From NCBI RefSeq assembly GCF_026151205.1, contig NC_087077.1:4156001-4220000 (forward strand): a stretch of DNA of 64,000 bases, read 5' to 3'. This document shows, in pieces, positions 58,519 to 64,000 of the stretch; position 1 is the stretch's first letter; each line of letters opens with the position of its first letter. A program made the position numbers and the translations under genes. This stretch comes from Bolinopsis microptera (lineage: Eukaryota; Ctenophora; Tentaculata; Lobata; Bolinopsidae). The notes under the pieces are model-generated. The model worked only from the letters and a program-made list of their open reading frames with translations. It was not told where the DNA came from and made no database searches.

Positions 58519-61500
58519 TCACACGGTTAGACCACAAGAATTAGAAATGGTAGCAGCCTCATCCTCCTCCAACTTATCATACGAAGAGCTCTGAGACTGA
58601 TCCAGCTCGCGAGATGAATCTGAACACCGAGATTCTGGTCGAGATTCTACTGGGGTTGGACACTGTTCACTTGAGCACCGTTCACTTGAGCCCCGCAACA
58701 CCACATCGTCCTTATCAAGCTCCAACATTACGATATTTTCTAGAGAGACATCATTTTCAGACGTAACCTCACGAACTTTAGGGGCAGTGACGTCATCATG
58801 TGTGCTAGGTGGTGGTATTTCTTTAAACTCGGGGGATGATTCCCTAGAGTAACAGGTGGTAAGAGCAGTGGGCATGGTTATAGAGGAGGGGCCAGTAGAA
58901 CACAGCACAGTGGCTCCTCTAGGGTTTATTGGATCAGCTAGTTGAGCGTTTGTGTGTTGGATGTCGTTTTTCTTCAGCTTCTTCCAGTTCTTCCTGTCCA
59001 TCTTCCTCAGCGTGGCCCCACCTTCTGTTGTGGTGAAAGCGAATGGATTGCCGTCAATCTAAGGGGAATGTTTATCGTTTGAATTAGAGTTTGGGGGGGG
59101 GGGGGGGGGGGGAGGGGGGTCGAGTTTGGTATCAGGAAAGTCCTAACTTATATTTTCTAATGCAAATTAAATAAAGAGGGAAGTAAAAATATTCTCCGTG
59201 ACTCACATGCGCCTTAACAATACTGATCTTCTGACGGGTGGCTTGCCGGATACTAAGTCGTTTCTTCTTCTTCTTCTTCTGGTGAGAGGAACTATTGGAG
59301 GCGGACTCATTGATAGACTTGCCATGAGCCACTCTCCAGAGAGCTAGTCTGATACTGGGGTTGTAGAGACAGTAGAACACAAACACTGCCACGCCCTGTT
59401 GTCATTTCAGTTAGAAGTCATCTTTACAGCAGTTATAAACTATGTGAGAGGTAGAGTAGAAATCATGTTGTCGCATGGAATCATTAAACTTTAAATGATA
59501 AAGTATGAAAGTTGTCTTTTTAAGTGTTAACACTGATGTTTTAAGTCTTGTTTGAGTCCGAGCACGTGTTAACAAGATCACAACCCTAAAATAAATAGGC
59601 TCCTGAAGCTATGTGTACCTGCAGAGTGTTCGTTAAAGCGAAGAAATATTCCAGGACTATGTGAGGATAAGAGATCTGGATAACTCCAAATATCCAAGTT
59701 AACCCTGCAGCGAGAATTATTTTACGTTTTTTATAATTTTTTTCGTTGCAGTTAAATGAATAATTGATTTGACTTTCTTTATTAAGATAGATTCGACACG
59801 CATACAATGTACATGGACTAACTATTCTCACTCACTCACATTTCATTAGGTGTATCTAAAAAGACTGACACATATGAAATACTCTTAAAAAATATATTTA
59901 AAATATTCATTTACCAAGAAGTGTCATGATGGATAATATTATCCGCAGTTCTACCAATCTTTGTCCAGGCTTCATTGTACCTCTGAGGGGAATATTTAAA
60001 ATATTACACATTAATTAAACAGCCGTTAACATTCTTAAGAAAACTTAGAGCAACAATCCTTCAAGACTTCAGGGCTGTCGTAAAGATAAATTGTTGTTCA
60101 ACGTAAAAATGGATCATGAACATACGATGATACTAAATGTTTTAGGCAGATTTAGGAAGCAGAGTTGTTGATTTTTACCAACTGTTGCTAATTGCTTAGA
60201 CTTCTTGTATGCATACTTTGAGATACAGCTTCGATAAATCTATAAAAGTTTCTTTTTTGAAATGAAGTTTGAAGTAGTTCGCAGCATCTTTCAACTTCAA
60301 AAGTATATTTTACTTGAATTTTGCAAGCCATATATTCTAGCGATGTATGATGTAAGGAGGTTGGCTAGGAAAAGCAAAGAACTACGGCGGTCTATTCTCT
60401 TCAACACTTCAATAATACAAGAAAGCGAGGAGAAGCGTGCTCAGAAATGTAACGTTAAATTTTTAACTTATCCTATTTGGATATTACGTTAAATTATTAT
60501 TAGCAATAAACTATTTACTAAGTTAACTCCATGTCAGGTTGACTTGACTTGGAATTTATCAGATAAAATAAAACTTTAATGTGGTACGTTAATTCGGTAG
60601 GTAATTCCATTTTAACGGCAGCAGCTCGAGAAATTCCAGCTTTACTAATACATAGTTATTACCAATAATATCGAAATAGATATTAACGCTTTTAGTTCAA
60701 GAATCAAATAAAAGTAGTAAAATGACCAATTGATAAATCAGTAACTCCAGGTTCCAATCATATTCATAAATAGATAAAATGTTACTAATATATATATACA
60801 GCTTTACAAACTGTAACCTAGCAACAGCTTTATAATTCAGTTGGTCGGGATGTGATGATCAAAGAAATAAAAATATTAATATCAGATTTTGGGCTATAAA
60901 TCGACACAATAAAAACAGCTTTAAATCGAAAGATCTGACAATCATCCCAGAGCTCTGGGCACACTGTACCCATGTTCAGTGACGTAACACTAACGAAGGG
61001 CCCCGCTGACCAGGTGGTGAGAGGAGGCACCAAAAGGGGGGGGGGGGGGGGGGGGGGGGGGCCAACAGAGGGGCGATTTTTCGGCGGGGGGCGCCAACGT
61101 TACGCCACTGCTCATTTTATGATAAGCATTGTGGCGGGGGACCCCTCATTGTGACCCGCCCGTTCGCCGCTACCATAAGGGGCTACCATAATCACATGAT
61201 TATTATTACAATTATATTAGATAACGTAATCTGGTGGATAAAATATTAGATAACGGTTCAGCAGACCCAGATTAACATACCCCGAGATGGAAGTGCTGGT
61301 GATTGAGGTATGACGTGGTGTTATACCACAGCTGCGATTATACGGGCTAGATATCCACACTTATAGAGGCGTTATAGAGGCGACTATATCACGTATAAAA
61401 TGCGGCACTGCGGAACCGCACGTGCCGCATAAGAGTGCCGCAAGTGCCGCAGTGTCACAGTTACGTTACAAGGTTGTCTGGCTGGACATCGACACTTATA

Positions 61501-63863
61501 AATGCGACTTCTGAGTACAAGACAAGAACAGTGAACACAAGGACAAAGTAGTAAGGTAATTAACAATCAGAATCAGTGATAGTAATTCAAACTACAAACT
61601 TTGTTCTGGAGTGTTTGTTTCTCATGACGGTGAAGAGGACTCTGAAGAAGACGATGCAGTTGAAGAGGAGCATTATCAGGAGGGGACTGAAGAAGGTTCC
61701 GTACATCCAGTCACGTGACAGCCAGCACCTGGGTAGTAGTGGTGTAAATATAGTAGTAGTAACTAGTAGTGTTGTAGTGGTGTTGTCGCTGCCTTGTTGG
61801 CAAACTCTTATCTCGAAATTAAGTTGCTAAAACAATTCAGTCTGAAAGCCCACCAGTTCGTAGAATACTTTATCTTTATTTTGTGAATAAGAAGGAAGAA
61901 TAATAAGAACAAACAAGCTTCAGTGTCCCGACTTACACATTCAGATTTGTGTGTATCTGATAGACGTTTTCCTTTAGAGATAACAGTGCTATCACTGCTA
62001 CAGCGGGCAATCCTGAAAATTAAATATAATAGTAACCAGATTAGTCAATTTGATCTTCAGACACCAGGTACAAGGGTTAAAATAGGTGTCCTTCAGAAAT
62101 ACCAAATCGTCATTCGAAGCTAAATCATTCATCAAGATCACCAATATTTTTTCAACAACATCCCATAATTTAAACAAATCTGGAAGTGGTCCAAGCAGCT
62201 AACATATCCATATAATGAGTAATGAGTTGTGACTTGTGAGCCTCACTTACCCCAAGCGATGATAGAAGCTCCGATGAGGAAGGTATTGTTGGAGGCGCTG
62301 GTGAAGACAAGAACAACCGCCCTGTACAGGCCCACTGCCTCTACACTCATCCAGAAGAATGCAGTCAGGAAGAAATAGTGGGTCATACCTGCCATCACCT
62401 GAGCGGGAACGTAGGTAGGATAAATAATATCTCTCAACACATTATTTAACAACCTGTGTACCAAATCCATTCATGTTAACCCACTCACCAAACACTGACT
62501 ACAATCCTGTAGTGTTCAGTAGGGAGCATTACGGCATCACTACACTCTTACCTTGCAATAGGTGCCCGGGTAAGTTGTACTGCCGTTTATCATGAAGAAG
62601 AGTAGTGCCAGGAACAAGGCCAGAGCAAAGTTGATGTGTATCTTTGTAGACAAACACTCTCTTACGCACCTGCATAAACAACCATCGGTTAGTGAGGAGT
62701 GTACACACGTACACACGTACACGCGTACACACACACGTACACACACGTACACACGTACACATGTTACACGTACACACGCACACTGTTTCAGGCTATTAAA
62801 CAATTGGCAATGTTGTCATACAGTTATTGAAGTACACCTAGAATATAAGAATTTCCTTTATCTTTAGAAACCCAGCTATTGCGGTATCGTGTGGTTTAAT
62901 TAAATAAAGGACGCCTGTTGAATGTTGATACGTCAAGTTGAACGCCTGTTGATAAATGAAGATGAACGCCTAGTGCTGATAAGTGAAGATGAACGCCTAG
63001 TGCTGATAAGTGAAGATGAACGCCTAGTGCTGATAAGTGAAGATGAACGCCTAGTGCTGATAAGTGAAGATGAACGCCTAGTGCTGATAAGTGAAGATGA
63101 ACGCCTAGTGCTGATAAGTCAAGATGAACGGGAAGGATTATTACCTGACAATGTAGAGGAGGAGGACGGTAGCAAAAAGACAGACTATAGAGATAGAAGC
63201 ACCAATCTGAGAGATGATAGACAGGATGTAGTCGTCTTGAGCTGGTAACTGAAATAGTGGTTATCAACTAGCTTCACCTTATCAGTATTCACATTTATTA
63301 GCAGATATCTACATTTAGAATGGAAGTGAGATAAGGAGTATGATAAGGATCAAGATATGGTGATAAGTAGGGGGGGGGGGGCCGGGCAGGGGGGCCGGGG
63401 GGGCTAAGTACCAGTATAGCAGAGAAACTAGTGAGATGTTGTGTTTTACAGATTATACTCTTATCATCACTGTACACCATAACCACTCCCTCCGAACTCC
63501 AACTCTGATCTGAAATTAAAATTGAAGCTGAAAAATCAGTCAATATTTGCGCCTGTGATCATTTTATGATTAATATGAGCTACACTCGATGTCACTGGTC
63601 AGTTCTACTCCTCTATAAGTGTAGTGGAGTGATTCAACATTGGGAGACCTGCAGTCACGATCGAGAGGAAACATGTCTAAAAACAGGAAGTTAACAAACT
63701 AATACGAACCAACAGTGTTCCAGTAAACACATACAGGTTTCCCTCGTCCAGTACCACTCAGTGTCAGACTGAACTCAACTTCCTCCGCCAGTTCAGAGTC
63801 TTTTTTAACCGTATTCACGCTCAAAGATAGTATGGGGATGTTGAAGTCATCTCCAGACAACCC
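58519..63863 (-). CDS. Adhesion G-protein-coupled receptor (GAIN end to C-terminus; 5' part outside window)
   Basis: Minus-strand exons: 63710-63863 and 63412-63509 (end of GAIN plus GPS: CVYWNTV, SSEGV, then CKTQHLTSFSAIL with the HL/T autoproteolysis site); 63145-63248 (TM1); 62552-62669 (TM2); 62251-62398 (TM3: MTHYFFLTAFFWMSVEAVGL); 61937-62012 (TM4); 61596-61728 (CWLSRDW loop and TM5); about 59619-59760 (TM6: ILAAGLTWIFG); 59207-59395 (TM7 and start of tail); 58519-59058 (180-codon Ser/Glu-rich tail with stop). Phases match at every junction except TM5 to TM6, where a small loop exon, perhaps 59915-59982, must be added. The GPS normally splits the receptor into two associated halves. The ligand-binding ectodomain lies beyond the right edge, so the subfamily cannot be told. 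Confidence 0.9.
59093..59119. repeat. G homopolymer in GPCR intron
   Basis: A run of G broken by a single A. Further long G runs occur at 61036-61061 and 63370-63381, all in introns of the same gene. Run lengths may be unreliable in the assembly. Confidence 0.9.
61394..61460. repeat. Short GTGCCGC repeat, relative of the GTGCCTC arrays
   Basis: AGAGTGCCGCAAGTGCCGCAG followed by TTACAAGGTTGTCTGG, matching the left edge and right flank of the 44-kb array. Confidence 0.7.
62701..62775. repeat. ACACGT microsatellite
   Basis: Mixed ACACACGTAC units in the intron between TM1 and TM2 exons. Confidence 0.9.
62950..63130. repeat. 27-bp minisatellite in GPCR intron
   Basis: About seven near-perfect copies containing GATGAACGCCTAGTGCTGAT followed by AAGTGAA. 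The period is a multiple of three, which leaves both strands open; the resulting ORFs are not genes. It ends 15 bp before the TM1 exon's donor side. Confidence 0.95.
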
Positions 63864-64000
63864 CTAAGAAAAGTTGTATTCAGAAAACCTGGTGTGGAAA
63901 TTAGACAAATTGGAAGCGTACCATAATGTAAATTGTCATATTTAGCGAATAGTTTATCAATATTTATTCAAGGGAAGGATCTGACAAATATGACGATTTA

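Noticed and set aside
60262-60492. 76-codon plus-strand ORF with a basic helix
   Set aside because: Lies in an intron of the GPCR on the opposite strand, with no similarity I recognise.
62896-63267. Repetitive ORFs on both strands
   Set aside because: Produced by the 27-bp intronic minisatellite, which has a period divisible by three.

Overview
The window is nuclear DNA of an animal. Genes are split by GT-AG introns, the DNA is AT-rich, and transposons and satellites fill most of the space between exons. The gene families seen are a cytoplasmic actin, an animal-type glutaminase with ankyrin repeats, an FRRS1-like DOMON protein, an adhesion GPCR and an EFF-1/AFF-1-type cell fusogen. This set points to a metazoan. 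The patchy distribution of EFF/AFF proteins (nematodes, ctenophores, a few other lineages), the nested intronic gene and the low GC make a ctenophore or another early-branching animal my best guess. That guess is inference, not proof.

Layout. At 0.3-4.3 kb lie two minus-strand genes: the first exon of a secreted protein that leaves the window, and a small lysine-rich two-exon gene. At 5.4-10 kb there are pogo/Tc1-like transposon pieces, a 9-bp minisatellite and a dead mariner. At 12.0-23.0 kb is an eleven-exon glutaminase-family gene whose substrate and catalytic residues are all replaced. Its 7.3-kb intron holds a decayed tandem copy of its own 3' half plus a relic of the neighbouring actin promoter. 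At 23.8-24.6 kb is a LINE 3' fragment, and at 24.8-27.2 kb a complete four-exon actin gene with a CArG box.

At 27.5-45 kb there are no host genes that I can support. This stretch holds a LINE fragment, a young Ty3/gypsy (Mag-like) element with identical 137-bp LTRs and a 5-bp target duplication, a 2.8-kb satellite array and several minisatellites. At 45.5-54.6 kb is a signal peptide-DOMON-sushi-hydrophobic tail gene. One of its introns contains a 4.3-kb foldback transposon. Another contains an intronless C2H2 zinc-finger gene and a 5'-truncated LINE. At 55.3-57.2 kb is a single-exon EFF/AFF-type fusogen. At 58.5-63.9 kb, on the minus strand and convergent with it, is the GPS-to-C-terminus part of an adhesion GPCR that continues past the right edge.

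The host genes show no common pathway. The DOMON-sushi protein, the fusogen and the adhesion GPCR are all predicted cell-surface proteins and sit next to each other, but co-function is speculation. Exon boundaries were set by hand from splice consensus, reading-frame phase and homology. Those of glutaminase, actin and most of the GPCR are phase-consistent throughout.
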